From contig JAILRB010000011.1 in the NCBI GenBank assembly GCA_024698585.1, forward strand, positions 1-42,612: 42,612 nucleotides of DNA, in the 5' to 3' direction. Position numbers and translations under genes: made by a program. The notes under the pieces are model-generated. The model saw only the letters and a list, made by a program, of their open reading frames with translations. It searched no databases and had not been told where the DNA came from. The stretch is from Eubacterium sp. Lineage in GTDB: Bacteria; Bacillota; Clostridia; Lachnospirales; Lachnospiraceae. Shown here one piece after another: positions 1-7,758 of this stretch. How positions within the stretch are numbered: the first letter of the stretch is position 1; the number at the start of each line of letters is the position of its first letter.

Positions 1-1
1 A

Positions 2-118
2 CCAATATCAGATAGTGAGTTGGAATATCTTGAAAAGTATGGAGACCAAGCATTTGAAGAATTGTTAGAAGAAAAAAATACAGAAGTATTTGACATTTAT
101 AGAGATTCAGTAGTTTAA
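2..118 (+). CDS. C-terminal tail of an unidentified protein (5' truncated by window edge)
   Basis: An open frame enters from the left edge and stops at TAA 116-118, giving 38 visible residues that are very acidic (ELEYLEKYGD, FEELLEEKNTE). No start is inside the window and no family can be named from this piece. A ribosome binding site for the next gene follows about 6 bases after the stop, so the two are probably co-transcribed. Because the next gene looks like an immunity protein, this could be the end of a toxin or of another immunity gene, but that is inferred from position only. Confidence 0.6.
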   Translation, partial: PISDSELEYLEKYGDQAFEELLEEKNTEVFDIYRDSVV

Positions 119-138
119 AAGAGTGGAGAATTGAGAAA

Positions 139-615
139 ATGAGAGGGAAAGAAATATATTTGAACGAATCGGACGAAAAAATAACTACTAATGAGATAGA
201 AGCATTCGAAACAGAGATAGGAATGGTATTTCCGTTAGACTTTAAGAATTTTTATCTTAAGTCAAATGGTGGTTATCCAGAAAAAGAGTTGTACACCGGA
301 CCGTTTCTTGAAAAAAATCCTAATACAGGTGATGTGTTTGAACAAGATACAGATGTGGATAAGTTTTTTTCATTAAATGAGATAAAATTCGAGTACGGAG
401 ATATTCTTGATGAAGAATATATACCAAATGCATATGTACCTTTTGCTAGAACTTCATTCGGTAATTTACTATTAATTAGAATAGATGAATGTGACCTATA
501 TGGACATATTTTCTTTTCTAATCATGACTTGTTTGATTCTAATAAAAATCAATTTACAATATCAAAGGTTTGCAATTCTTTTGATGAATTTATTGATAGA
601 TTAGAAGAAGAGTAG
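139..615 (+). CDS. SMI1/KNR4 (SUKH) family protein, probable immunity protein
   Basis: The 158-residue protein carries the N-terminal signature of the SUKH/SMI1-KNR4 superfamily at about residues 19-45: an initial helix, then IGMVFPLDFKNFYLKSNGG, matching the family's pattern of a P-x-D/E-[FY]-K-x-[FY]-[LM] helix followed by N-G-G. The length is normal for a single SUKH domain. There is no signal peptide or membrane segment, so it should be cytosolic. Family members often neutralise toxins of contact-dependent or type VII-like systems, and are usually encoded just downstream of the toxin; some have other roles. GTGGAG at 123-128 gives a ribosome binding site 10 bases before the ATG. The low GC and the neighbouring unknown genes fit an accessory island. 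The family call is firm; the immunity role is inferred. Confidence 0.75.
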   Translation: MRGKEIYLNESDEKITTNEIEAFETEIGMVFPLDFKNFYLKSNGGYPEKELYTGPFLEKNPNTGDVFEQDTDVDKFFSLNEIKFEYGDILDEEYIPNAYVPFARTSFGNLLLIRIDECDLYGHIFFSNHDLFDSNKNQFTISKVCNSFDEFIDRLEEE

Positions 616-705
616 GAAATGAATAATGTGGAAAAATGTGCAATTGATTGAATTGATGATAACGATTTGATAAATAAGTGAAAGAGATTTACAGAGAGGA
701 ACCAA

Positions 706-1569
706 ATGGCAACGAAAGAATATAAAGAAATCAGTCTTCCGTTTAGACTGATTCAAAGTAAACAAGATATTGATGATGGTGCAATTACCATAGAAGCCAA
801 GGGAGTGGTAGATGGGAAAACTCACTATTTTCTAGCTTGCTTTATGAGTTTAAATCAGGAATCCGATTATATAGAAATGCGTGAGTTGTTAAGCAATGTC
901 TCCAATAAAGAAGTTCATCTGACATTGATTTTTAAGAAGAGTCAACTGAAAGACTTTAAGCTGGATACAGAGAACTTGGCTGAAATTATGGGGGATGAAC
1001 GTTTTAAGAATATGGAATTGCTTCTAAGGGGAATTAATGAAACACCACAGGAAGATAATCCGAAGGAAATGCTTCAAAGAAAAACAGAGGAAAGGGAAGA
1101 AAAACCGAAAAAAAGAAAACATAAAAGAAATGAGTTTACGGTATACAGTAAAGGTGTTATACCGGGAATTATGGTGTGGATCACTTTTTTCTTGATAATT
1201 TTTATTCCGTTCATATGGTTATATTTTATTGATAAAAGATCAATAGGTGTCGCCTTCTTTGTCTCCATAATATTTATGATAATAACTGGTGGTTATTCTT
1301 TATTTGGTTTATGTACTTTTTGCAATAAGTGTTACATAAAAGATAAACAGATAAAAATAAGAAAATGGTATGGCACTTCAAGAAGTTGCTCGGTGGAAAA
1401 CATTGATAAGGTTGTCTTTGAACGAGTTGATAATAGACTATGGCATGCAACCATTTGGATTAAAAAATTTCATATCGCGTATAATGATGCAATGGAAAAT
1501 TATGGCGCTCTGAAAGATTTTCTGTGTGAAAATGTAGATGAATCAAGAATTGAAATCATAGAAAAATAA
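706..1569 (+). CDS. Unrecognised membrane protein with two transmembrane segments
   Basis: The 287-residue protein has three parts. Residues 1-115 form a soluble N-terminal region rich in alternating hydrophobic residues, likely beta strands. Residues about 118-145 are a highly charged Glu/Lys/Arg linker. Two hydrophobic segments at about 150-176 and 182-208 would make a membrane hairpin. The last 80 residues look like a small beta-rich domain of bacterial PH-like type (IKDKQIKIRKWYGTSRSCSV then WHATIWIKKFHIAY), though I cannot name a family. GAGAGGA at 693-699 is a good ribosome binding site for the ATG. It lies in the same low-GC block as the SUKH gene and may belong to the same accessory cassette. 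Function unknown. Confidence 0.7.
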   Translation: MATKEYKEISLPFRLIQSKQDIDDGAITIEAKGVVDGKTHYFLACFMSLNQESDYIEMRELLSNVSNKEVHLTLIFKKSQLKDFKLDTENLAEIMGDERFKNMELLLRGINETPQEDNPKEMLQRKTEEREEKPKKRKHKRNEFTVYSKGVIPGIMVWITFFLIIFIPFIWLYFIDKRSIGVAFFVSIIFMIITGGYSLFGLCTFCNKCYIKDKQIKIRKWYGTSRSCSVENIDKVVFERVDNRLWHATIWIKKFHIAYNDAMENYGALKDFLCENVDESRIEIIEK

Positions 1570-1662
1570 GATGGGGCAAAAATGTGATTGAAGAATCTGA
1601 TTCAATAGATATTTCGTTACTGAATGATTTCACACTTTTACAGAGAATCAAAGAAAAGGTTC

Positions 1663-1691
1663 TTTACAAACCCTTGCAACTATGTTATCAT
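1663..1691 (+). promoter_or_regulatory. Sigma-A type promoter of rpsO
   Basis: TTTACA at 1663-1668 and TATCAT at 1686-1691 are separated by 17 bases. They lie about 90 bases before the rpsO start, so transcription would begin near 1698 and give a leader of about 85 nt. Read from sequence only. Confidence 0.65.
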
Positions 1692-1708
1692 ACTTTGGTA
1701 TGTTAACC

Positions 1709-1749
1709 GGCACACAGTATCCGGATACTCCAACCGATACTATAGTGTC
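1709..1749 (+). promoter_or_regulatory. Structured rpsO leader, candidate S15 autoregulatory site
   Basis: GGCAC (1709-1713) can pair with GTGTC (1745-1749). Inside, AGTATC (1716-1721) can pair with either GATACT at 1724-1729, which has almost no loop, or GATACT at 1736-1741. The element ends about 20 bases before the AAGGAGG of rpsO. Ribosomal protein S15 is known to bind structured leaders of its own mRNA in several bacterial groups, with differing folds. Whether this fold binds S15 is inference. Confidence 0.45.
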
Positions 1750-1781
1750 AGGGGATATTAAAATTTAAGGAGGATGTAATT

Positions 1782-2048
1782 ATGATTACAAAGGAAATCA
1801 AGGCTCAGTTAGCAGCAGAATATGGTAAGACACCTACAGACACTGGTTCACCAGCAGTTCAGGTAGCAATCTTAACATACAGAATTAAGGACTTAACAGA
1901 ACACTTAAAGGTAAATCAGAAGGATCACCACTCAAGAAGAGGTCTTCTTAAGATGGTAGGTAAGAGACGTGGTTTACTTGACTACATCAAGGAAAACGAT
2001 GTAAATGAATACAGAGAATTAATCGAAAAGCTTGGAATCAGAAAGTAA
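1782..2048 (+). CDS. rpsO: 30S ribosomal protein S15
   Basis: The 88-residue product has the standard S15 length and its hallmark sequence: [15 protein letters not shown] near residues 21-35, then the basic segment [21 protein letters not shown] that contacts 16S rRNA helices 20-22. S15 is a primary-binding protein of the 30S platform. AAGGAGG at 1767-1773 is a near-perfect ribosome binding site. The gene has its own promoter and terminator, so it is probably monocistronic here. In many bacteria rpsO is directly followed by pnp; here a secreted protein gene separates the two. Confidence 0.98.
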   Translation: MITKEIKAQLAAEYGKTPTDTGSPAVQVAILTYRIKDLTEHLKVNQKDHHSRRGLLKMVGKRRGLLDYIKENDVNEYRELIEKLGIRK

Positions 2049-2073
2049 TTCTGAATCAGGCAGATTTCAAAAG

Positions 2074-2105
2074 AAAAGAATATCCAGTATGGGTATTCTT
2101 TTTTT
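2074..2105 (+). terminator. Rho-independent terminator of rpsO
   Basis: AAGAATA (2076-2082) pairs with TATTCTT (2094-2100), extended inward by CC/GG, followed at once by a run of T. Confidence 0.85.
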
Positions 2106-2142
2106 GTGGAAAAATACATTATGCCGCTTGTGGAAAAAGGTG

Positions 2143-2148
2143 TATAAT
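2143..2148 (+). promoter_or_regulatory. Possible -10 element for the beta-helix protein gene
   Basis: A perfect TATAAT lies 30 bases before the start codon and after the rpsO terminator. No good -35 hexamer is placed at 16-18 bases, so the promoter call is weak. Confidence 0.35.
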
Positions 2149-2178
2149 GAAGGGGAAATATTGCCAAGGTGAAAGAAT

Positions 2179-4137
2179 ATGAAAAGAATTGTATGGTGCA
2201 CGGTGATGTTGGCCTTGATGTTCTTTGGGGGAACGAAGAACGTGCAAGGAAGTGAACTGAATCTCTCGGAACACCTTTCTATTACAGGATTTCAGATTTC
2301 CACCAATGTAATCTTAAGAGGGGAAAATGTTGGTGTCGGTGTCAGAACCGTTTTTGAGGCGACGTCTGAAATCCAAGGAAAGCACGTGGAACGCGTTGGA
2401 TTAATTTACGGTTTAGTAAATGATTCTAATCGCCACAGTGAACTGAAGTTAGATGCGGGTCGGAGTGATGTTCAGCCCATTGAAACACCGGAGAATGGGA
2501 AAATATCAGAAAGAGAAGAAGATGGCGTGGTGATAGATCGTTACGCCATGATTATGCCGGTTTATCAGGGATTAGAACAGGCTTATTACGTGCGCCCTTA
2601 TGCATTGCTGGAAGATGGCAGCGTGGTTTATGGCCACAGTGGAACCTACAGTGCCTTTGTCATTGCAGATTATCTGTATCAAAGATGTTTGCTCCCAAAC
2701 GAACAGGTACACCGGGAGTACTACGAAAGGGTTCTACAGCGTGCTCGCATGGATTATGAAAAGGTGGCATATCAGCCAATAGATCATCCGGAGCCCACAG
2801 TGGAACCTGTCTATTATGAAAGTCTGGAAGTGGCATTGGAAGATTTGAAAAATGAAACGGAGGAGAATTCATTGCAGAATCCGGAACAGGCGAAACTTCT
2901 TCTTCGGCACAATGAGAATGGTGTGGTGCTGAAACTGTTGGCGGATTTGGAATTGGATACAACGGTTACAATCCCGGAAGAGATGATTGTCAATTTAAAT
3001 GATTATACGATGTGGACGGACAATGGTTCTACCTTATCCTTCGAAAAAGATTTGACCATAAAAAACGGAACCATGGAATTTCAGGATGCAGTCATTGCCA
3101 TCAATGATGGTTCGGCAGAACCGAATCATTTGACCTTGCGCCAGGTGAAAATCAAGCATGATAATACTGTGGAAGGAAAGAAAATAGTAACTGTGAATGC
3201 AGATAATCTAACGGCAAATAAGGTTACGATTCATACGAATGGAATGCAAAACACTCAGGGAGTAGTTGTAAAGGGTGAGAACTCTGAAATAAATAATTCG
3301 GAAATCAATGTGAAGAGCATGGCGAGCAATGGATTTGGAATCGTCGCAGCAGGCGGTGGGACTTTGAAGGTAACTCGTGTGAAGGGGTGTGTGAATGCTG
3401 CCCAATGGAGTATGGGTCATTATGTTTCGAATCAATCCAAGGTTCAGCTATGGGATTGCGAAATCCTATGCGCTGGAAAAGAAAACAATGTTCCGATTTA
3501 TGTGGAAAGTTATGCTGAGGCTAGCGTTTTTAGTGGACGATATGAAGGGATTCCGGTACCGTCTAAAAACGGGGATTCTTATGGAACAGGGATTTTTAAT
3601 CTCGGAACGGTTACTGTAAGTGATGGAGAAATAATTGGAGGAAACTGTGGAATTTCATGTAAAGAAGGAAGCAACACTGTGATTACCGGCGGAACTTTTC
3701 TGTCGCCAAATCATGGAGGAATCTATTGTTCCTGTGGCTCCACGGGAACGTGTAAAATCAATGGTGGAACCTTCCGGTGTAACCGAGGAGATTACGAAGA
3801 AGAACAACTTGGGGATATTGTATCTTTCGGTGCGGGCTATTTTGGGTGTCAGGGAAGTTCCGAACAATGGTATGTAGAGATTCATGACGCAGTCTTTTCT
3901 AATCCATACGGAAATGCGGTGGTTCAGAAATCGAATAATAACTATATCCCGGCAACTCTTAATTTATATTACTGTGAAATTGAAGCGAAGAATTACGCTG
4001 TATGGATTCAGAATAATGAATCAGTAGACCAATATGATGTGATGGTGAATCTGTTCTTCTGTCAGCCGGTGAAAGGAAGTTTGTGTGATGACCGGTATCG
4101 GGTAACAGGTATTTCGCGTATTTCTTTGATGTATTAG
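2179..4137 (+). CDS. Secreted right-handed beta-helix (pectate-lyase-like) surface protein
   Basis: The 652-residue protein starts with a signal peptide: a basic n-region (MKR), a hydrophobic core (IVWCTVMLALMFFGG) and a likely cleavage near residue 24. Residues about 25-170 form a globular region of unknown family. After a Glu/Asn-rich linker, residues about 250-640 show short strand-turn repeats such as LTIKNGTMEF, VTVSDGEIIGGNCGISC, TVITGGTFLSPNHGGIYC and CKINGGTFRC, typical of right-handed parallel beta-helices. Several Cys occur in the helix, unusual for such repeats in an anaerobe. No LPXTG, cohesin or dockerin is seen, so it is probably released or held by unknown means. The fold may bind or cleave polysaccharide, but no catalytic triad can be pointed to. 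AAGGTGAAAG just upstream serves as the ribosome binding site. Confidence 0.75.
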   Translation: MKRIVWCTVMLALMFFGGTKNVQGSELNLSEHLSITGFQISTNVILRGENVGVGVRTVFEATSEIQGKHVERVGLIYGLVNDSNRHSELKLDAGRSDVQPIETPENGKISEREEDGVVIDRYAMIMPVYQGLEQAYYVRPYALLEDGSVVYGHSGTYSAFVIADYLYQRCLLPNEQVHREYYERVLQRARMDYEKVAYQPIDHPEPTVEPVYYESLEVALEDLKNETEENSLQNPEQAKLLLRHNENGVVLKLLADLELDTTVTIPEEMIVNLNDYTMWTDNGSTLSFEKDLTIKNGTMEFQDAVIAINDGSAEPNHLTLRQVKIKHDNTVEGKKIVTVNADNLTANKVTIHTNGMQNTQGVVVKGENSEINNSEINVKSMASNGFGIVAAGGGTLKVTRVKGCVNAAQWSMGHYVSNQSKVQLWDCEILCAGKENNVPIYVESYAEASVFSGRYEGIPVPSKNGDSYGTGIFNLGTVTVSDGEIIGGNCGISCKEGSNTVITGGTFLSPNHGGIYCSCGSTGTCKINGGTFRCNRGDYEEEQLGDIVSFGAGYFGCQGSSEQWYVEIHDAVFSNPYGNAVVQKSNNNYIPATLNLYYCEIEAKNYAVWIQNNESVDQYDVMVNLFFCQPVKGSLCDDRYRVTGISRISLMY

Positions 4138-4187
4138 AAAGCAGGTTTTGGTAAAAGCATTTTTTGCCGAAACCTTGCTTTTTTTGT
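4138..4187 (+). terminator. Rho-independent terminator of the beta-helix gene
   Basis: AAGCA plus GGTTT on the left pairs with AAACC plus TTGCTT on the right, followed by seven T. The right arm also holds the likely -35 hexamer of the pnp promoter. Confidence 0.8.
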
Positions 4188-4203
4188 GTGCATTTATTAT
4201 AAT
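4175..4203 (+). promoter_or_regulatory. Promoter of pnp overlapping the upstream terminator
   Basis: TTGCTT (4175-4180), a 17-base spacer and a perfect TATAAT (4198-4203). Transcription would start near 4210, leaving a leader of about 158 nt before pnp. The -35 hexamer lies in the 3' arm of the preceding terminator. Confidence 0.55.
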
Positions 4204-4232
4204 ATTTAAGATTGCGTGCATTTTGTTAATTG

Positions 4233-4308
4233 CCGAAGCCACTGCAAGGTGCAAAACCGGTGTTTTGCCTTTTGCAGTTGTTTCGGAAACAATGTGGAAA
4301 ACTTCCAC
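4233..4308 (+). promoter_or_regulatory. Long hairpin in the pnp leader, candidate RNase III / autoregulatory element
   Basis: CCGAA at 4233-4237 pairs with TTCGG at 4282-4286; ACTGCAA pairs with TTGCAGT and GCAAAAC with GTTTTGC around a CGGT loop. The result is a nearly continuous stem of about 22 pairs. A second small hairpin, GTGGAA/TTCCAC, follows at 4294-4308. In Escherichia coli pnp is autoregulated through RNase III cleavage of a long leader stem; the same mechanism here is inference. Confidence 0.55.
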
Positions 4309-4367
4309 GGAGGCACGAATCAAATATAAAAGAAGGAGAAAGTTACGCGAGGTAACGAAAGAAGATT

Positions 4368-6452
4368 ATGTTTAAGAGTTTTAGTATGGAACTTGCCGGC
4401 AAGACACTGACTGTTGATGTAGGACGTGTTGCAAAGCAGGCAAACGGTGCAGCATTAATGCATTATGGTGATACAACAGTATTATCTACAGCTACGGCTT
4501 CTGATAAGCCAAGAGATGGGATTGATTTCTTCCCACTTTCTGTAGAATTCGAAGAAAAGATGTATTCTGTAGGAAAGATTCCTGGAGGATTCAATAAGAG
4601 AGAAGGAAAGGCGTCTGAAAACTCTGTTTTAACAGCCAGAGTTATTGACCGTCCAATGCGTCCTTTATTCCCTAAGGATTACAGAAATGATGTTACATTA
4701 AATAACCTTGTAATGTCTGTAGATCCTGAATGCAGACCGGAAATCGTTGCTATGCTTGGTGCAGCAATTTCTACATGTATTTCAGATATCCCATTTGACG
4801 GACCATGTGCTATGACACAGGTTGGTTTAGTAGATGGAGAATTCGTGGTAAACCCAAGTCAGAAGATTTGGGACGAAGGAGATCTTCAGTTAACTGTAGC
4901 ATCTACAAAGGAAAAAGTTATCATGATTGAAGCAGGAGCAAACATCGTTCCTGAAGATAAGATGATTGAAGCAATTTACATGGCTCATGACATCAACCAG
5001 ACAATCATTGAATTTATTGAAAAAATCGTGGCAGAAGTTGGTAAGGAAAAACATGCATACGAAAGTTGTGCAATTCCTGAAGAATTATTTGCTGCAATTA
5101 AGGAAATTGTTCCTCCGGCTGAAATGGAAGAAGCAGTTTTCACAGATGATAAGCAGACAAGAGAAGCAAACATCAAGGCAGTAACTGAGAAGTTAGAAGA
5201 AGCGTTTGCTGAAAATGAAGAATGGCTTGCAGTTCTCGGAGAAGCAATCTATCAGTATCAGAAGAAGACTGTTAGAAAGATGATCTTAAAGGATCACAAA
5301 CGTCCGGACGGAAGAGCAATCGATCAGATTCGTCCACTTGCAGCAGAAACAGATATCATTCCTAGAGTTCATGGTTCTGCAATGTTTACAAGAGGACAGA
5401 CACAGATTTGTAATATTACAACATTGGCTCCATTATCAGAAGCACAGAAGATTGATGGATTAGATGAAAATGTGAAGACAAAGAGATATATGCATCATTA
5501 TAACTTCCCTTCATATTCCGTAGGGGAAACAAAGCCATCCAGAGGACCGGGACGTCGTGAAATCGGACATGGTGCTTTAGCTGAAAAGGCATTGATGCCG
5601 GTTCTTCCTTCAGAAGAAGAATTCCCATATGCAATCAGAACTGTATCTGAAACATTTGAATCAAACGGTTCTACATCTATGGCATCTACTTGTTCATCTT
5701 GTATGTCATTGATGGCAGCAGGTGTTCCATTGAAGGCAATGGTAGCTGGTATTTCCTGTGGTCTTGTAACAGGAGAAACAGATGATGAATATGTTCTTTT
5801 AACTGATATTCAGGGATTAGAAGATTTCTTCGGAGATATGGACTTTAAGGTAACCGGTACTACAGAAGGTATCACAGCAATCCAGATGGATATTAAGATT
5901 CACGGATTAACACGTCCAATTGTTGAAGGTGCTATTCAGAGAACAAGAGAAGCAAGATTATTCATCATGGATACTTGTATGAAGAAAGCAATCGCTGAAC
6001 CACGTAAGGAACTTAGCGAATATGCTCCAAAGATTGAAACAGTACAGATTGATCCGGACAAAATCGGTGATGTTATTGGTAAGAGCGGTAAGGTCATTAA
6101 CGCAATTATTGAAGAAACCGGTGTTAGCATGGACATTTCTGATGAAGGAATGGTTTCTATCTGCGGTGTTGATAAAGATATGATTGAAAAGGCTAAGAAG
6201 TATGTTGAAACAATCGTAACAGACTTCGAAGAAGGTCAGCTTTACGAAGGAACTGTTGTAAGCATTAAAGAATTTGGTGCGTTCGTTGAATTCGCTCCTG
6301 GTAAGGAAGGAATGGTTCACATTTCTAAGATTGCTAAGGAAAGAGTTGAACATGTAGAAGACTTCTTAACACTTGGTGATAAGGTTAAAGTAAAATGTCT
6401 TGGAAAAGATAAGATGGGAAGAATCAGCTTCTCCATCAAGGACGCTCAGTAA
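4368..6452 (+). CDS. pnp: Polyribonucleotide nucleotidyltransferase (PNPase)
   Basis: The 694-residue protein has the complete PNPase architecture: a first RNase PH domain (residues about 10-140, opening MFKSFSMELAGKTLTVDVG), an alpha-helical linker, a second catalytic RNase PH domain (about 310-540, with SNGSTSMASTC and GDMDFKVTGT), a KH domain (IGKSGKVINAIIEE, GxxG present) and a C-terminal S1 domain (GTVVSIKEFGAFVEF). The enzyme degrades RNA 3' to 5' by phosphorolysis as a trimer, in the cytosol. The start at MFKSF matches the family N-terminus; the ribosome binding site is weak (AAGAAG, with GAGG further up), which fits post-transcriptional control through the hairpin leader. Confidence 0.98.
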   Translation: MFKSFSMELAGKTLTVDVGRVAKQANGAALMHYGDTTVLSTATASDKPRDGIDFFPLSVEFEEKMYSVGKIPGGFNKREGKASENSVLTARVIDRPMRPLFPKDYRNDVTLNNLVMSVDPECRPEIVAMLGAAISTCISDIPFDGPCAMTQVGLVDGEFVVNPSQKIWDEGDLQLTVASTKEKVIMIEAGANIVPEDKMIEAIYMAHDINQTIIEFIEKIVAEVGKEKHAYESCAIPEELFAAIKEIVPPAEMEEAVFTDDKQTREANIKAVTEKLEEAFAENEEWLAVLGEAIYQYQKKTVRKMILKDHKRPDGRAIDQIRPLAAETDIIPRVHGSAMFTRGQTQICNITTLAPLSEAQKIDGLDENVKTKRYMHHYNFPSYSVGETKPSRGPGRREIGHGALAEKALMPVLPSEEEFPYAIRTVSETFESNGSTSMASTCSSCMSLMAAGVPLKAMVAGISCGLVTGETDDEYVLLTDIQGLEDFFGDMDFKVTGTTEGITAIQMDIKIHGLTRPIVEGAIQRTREARLFIMDTCMKKAIAEPRKELSEYAPKIETVQIDPDKIGDVIGKSGKVINAIIEETGVSMDISDEGMVSICGVDKDMIEKAKKYVETIVTDFEEGQLYEGTVVSIKEFGAFVEFAPGKEGMVHISKIAKERVEHVEDFLTLGDKVKVKCLGKDKMGRISFSIKDAQ

Positions 6453-6472
6453 GAAAAATAAAAGTGATTTGA

Positions 6473-6502
6473 GAGGTGCCACATTATGTGACACCTCATT
6501 TT
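6473..6502 (+). terminator. Terminator of pnp
   Basis: GAGGTG (6473-6478) plus CAC pairs with GTG plus CACCTC (6492-6497) across ATTAT, followed by ATTTTTA. Confidence 0.85.
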
Positions 6503-6504
6503 TA

Positions 6505-6640
6505 TTGCATAGGAAAGTTCATTGAACTTTCCTGTGTAATAAAAATGCTCCGCAAGGATGCGCAGTTCGCGGAGCGGTATTTATGCTAACGCATCCGCTC
6601 GCGCGCGAAGTGTCGCAAGCGACACTTTGCCCTATTGTCC
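6505..6640. other. GC-rich multi-hairpin intergenic element
   Basis: Three adjacent stems lie between the pnp terminator and the cysK promoter. First, an 11-bp perfect inverted repeat with one base between arms (6511-6533), extended imperfectly to 6505-6539. Second, GCTCCGC (6547-6553) with GCGGAGC (6569-6575); the same stretch also has GGATGCG (6556-6562) able to pair with CGCATCC (6590-6596), so two folds compete. Third, AAGTGTCG with CGACACTT (6608-6627) around a CAAG loop. The base composition is far more GC-rich than the flanks. It could be a dispersed palindromic repeat or a small RNA. Confidence 0.55.
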
Positions 6641-6647
6641 TACTTTC

Positions 6648-6677
6648 TTGCTAGGAATTGGACGTTTTTTGTATAAT
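6648..6677 (+). promoter_or_regulatory. Promoter of the cysteine synthase gene
   Basis: TTGCTA (6648-6653), an 18-base spacer and a perfect TATAAT (6672-6677), about 55 bases before the start codon. Confidence 0.6.
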
Positions 6678-6732
6678 GTCATAGGTGAAAATTCAGCCCA
6701 AATAGAAAGTGGCTGATTGATTGGAGATTAAG

Positions 6733-7662
6733 ATGATTTACAATAATGTATTAGAATTTGTTGGACATACTCCGATGGTTCGTTTGAATCATATGGTGGA
6801 TGAGGATTCCGCAGAAGTATTAGTAAAATTTGAGGGACTGAATGTGGGTGGATCCATTAAAACGAGAACCGCATTACAGATGATTAAAGCAGCAGAAAAA
6901 GAAGGAAAGATTGATCAGGATTCCATTATTGTGGAACCGACCAGCGGGAATCAGGGAATTGGTTTGGCACTGGTTGGTGCGGTAAAAGGATATAAGACCA
7001 TTATCATTATGCCGGATTCCGTTAGTGAAGAACGAAGAAAACTGGTGAAACATTATGGGGCAGAAGTGATTCTGATTCATGATGATGGTGATATTGGAAA
7101 ATGTATTGAGACTTGTCTGGAAACTGCATTGAAGATGGCGGAAGAAAATCCAAAGGTCTTTGTGCCACAGCAGTTTGAAAATCCGAATAACATTCGAGCA
7201 CATAAGCATCATACCGGATTGGAAATTATGGAACAGGTGGAAGGCCCAATTGATGGATTTTGCTCCGGAATCGGAACCGGTGGAACTATTACCGGAATCG
7301 GAAAAGTATTGAAGGCACAAAACCCGGATATTGAAATCTGGGCAGTGGAACCGGAAAATGCTGCAATCCTTGCCGGTGGAAATATTGGAACACATTTACA
7401 GATGGGAATCGGGGATGGAATCATTCCGGAAATTCTTGATCAGAACATTTATGATGAGATTTATATTGTAACAGATGAGGAAGCCATTCGGACCGCACAG
7501 GACCTGGCACGCAAGGAAGGGCTGATGTGTGGAATTTCCAGTGGAACTAATGTGGCAGCAGCATTAAAGTTGGCAAAGAAACTGGGAAAAGGAAAGACTG
7601 TTGTGACAGTTCTTCCGGATACGGCAGAGCGTTATTTCTCTACACCGCTTTTTGAAGAATAG
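6733..7662 (+). CDS. cysK: Cysteine synthase family PLP enzyme
   Basis: A 309-residue fold-type II PLP enzyme of the cysteine synthase/cystathionine beta-synthase family. Visible landmarks are the PLP-lysine segment GGSIKTRTAL, the substrate loop TSGNQG, MPDSVSEERRKLVKHYGAE, the phosphate-binding GIGTGGTITG, and CGISSGTN near the C-terminus. It should make cysteine from O-acetylserine and sulfide in the cytosol. The substrate loop reads TSGNQG rather than the usual TSGNTG, and the lysine context is KTR rather than KDR, so a subfamily with another acceptor or nucleophile is possible. The ATG at 6733 is chosen because GGAG at 6723-6726 lies 6 bases upstream; an in-frame TTG at 6721 overlaps that site. 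The sulfhydrylase gene downstream supports a sulfur-assimilation role. Confidence 0.88.
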   Translation: MIYNNVLEFVGHTPMVRLNHMVDEDSAEVLVKFEGLNVGGSIKTRTALQMIKAAEKEGKIDQDSIIVEPTSGNQGIGLALVGAVKGYKTIIIMPDSVSEERRKLVKHYGAEVILIHDDGDIGKCIETCLETALKMAEENPKVFVPQQFENPNNIRAHKHHTGLEIMEQVEGPIDGFCSGIGTGGTITGIGKVLKAQNPDIEIWAVEPENAAILAGGNIGTHLQMGIGDGIIPEILDQNIYDEIYIVTDEEAIRTAQDLARKEGLMCGISSGTNVAAALKLAKKLGKGKTVVTVLPDTAERYFSTPLFEE

Positions 7663-7682
7663 GGATGTCGGGGAAATATTGG

Positions 7683-7711
7683 TTGTAAATTTAGATTTCC
7701 TAGAGTAAAAT
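7683..7711 (+). promoter_or_regulatory. Promoter upstream of the small membrane protein and sulfhydrylase genes
   Basis: TTGTAA (7683-7688), 17 bases, TAAAAT (7706-7711). It lies in the gap after cysK and would serve the genes at 7759 and 7999. Confidence 0.55.
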
Positions 7712-7758
7712 AGGGAAGTGGAAAATGTTAATAACCGGTGTGAGAAGGAGTCGTGAGG

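Noticed and set aside
4148-4375. Small plus-strand frame of 75 codons before pnp
   Set aside because: It starts inside a terminator, runs through the leader hairpin and overlaps the pnp start. There is no ribosome binding site.
6874-7395. 173-codon minus-strand frame opposite the cysteine synthase gene
   Set aside because: It is a shadow of a conserved gene in the other strand, rich in Cys, His and Phe, with no ribosome binding site or known family.
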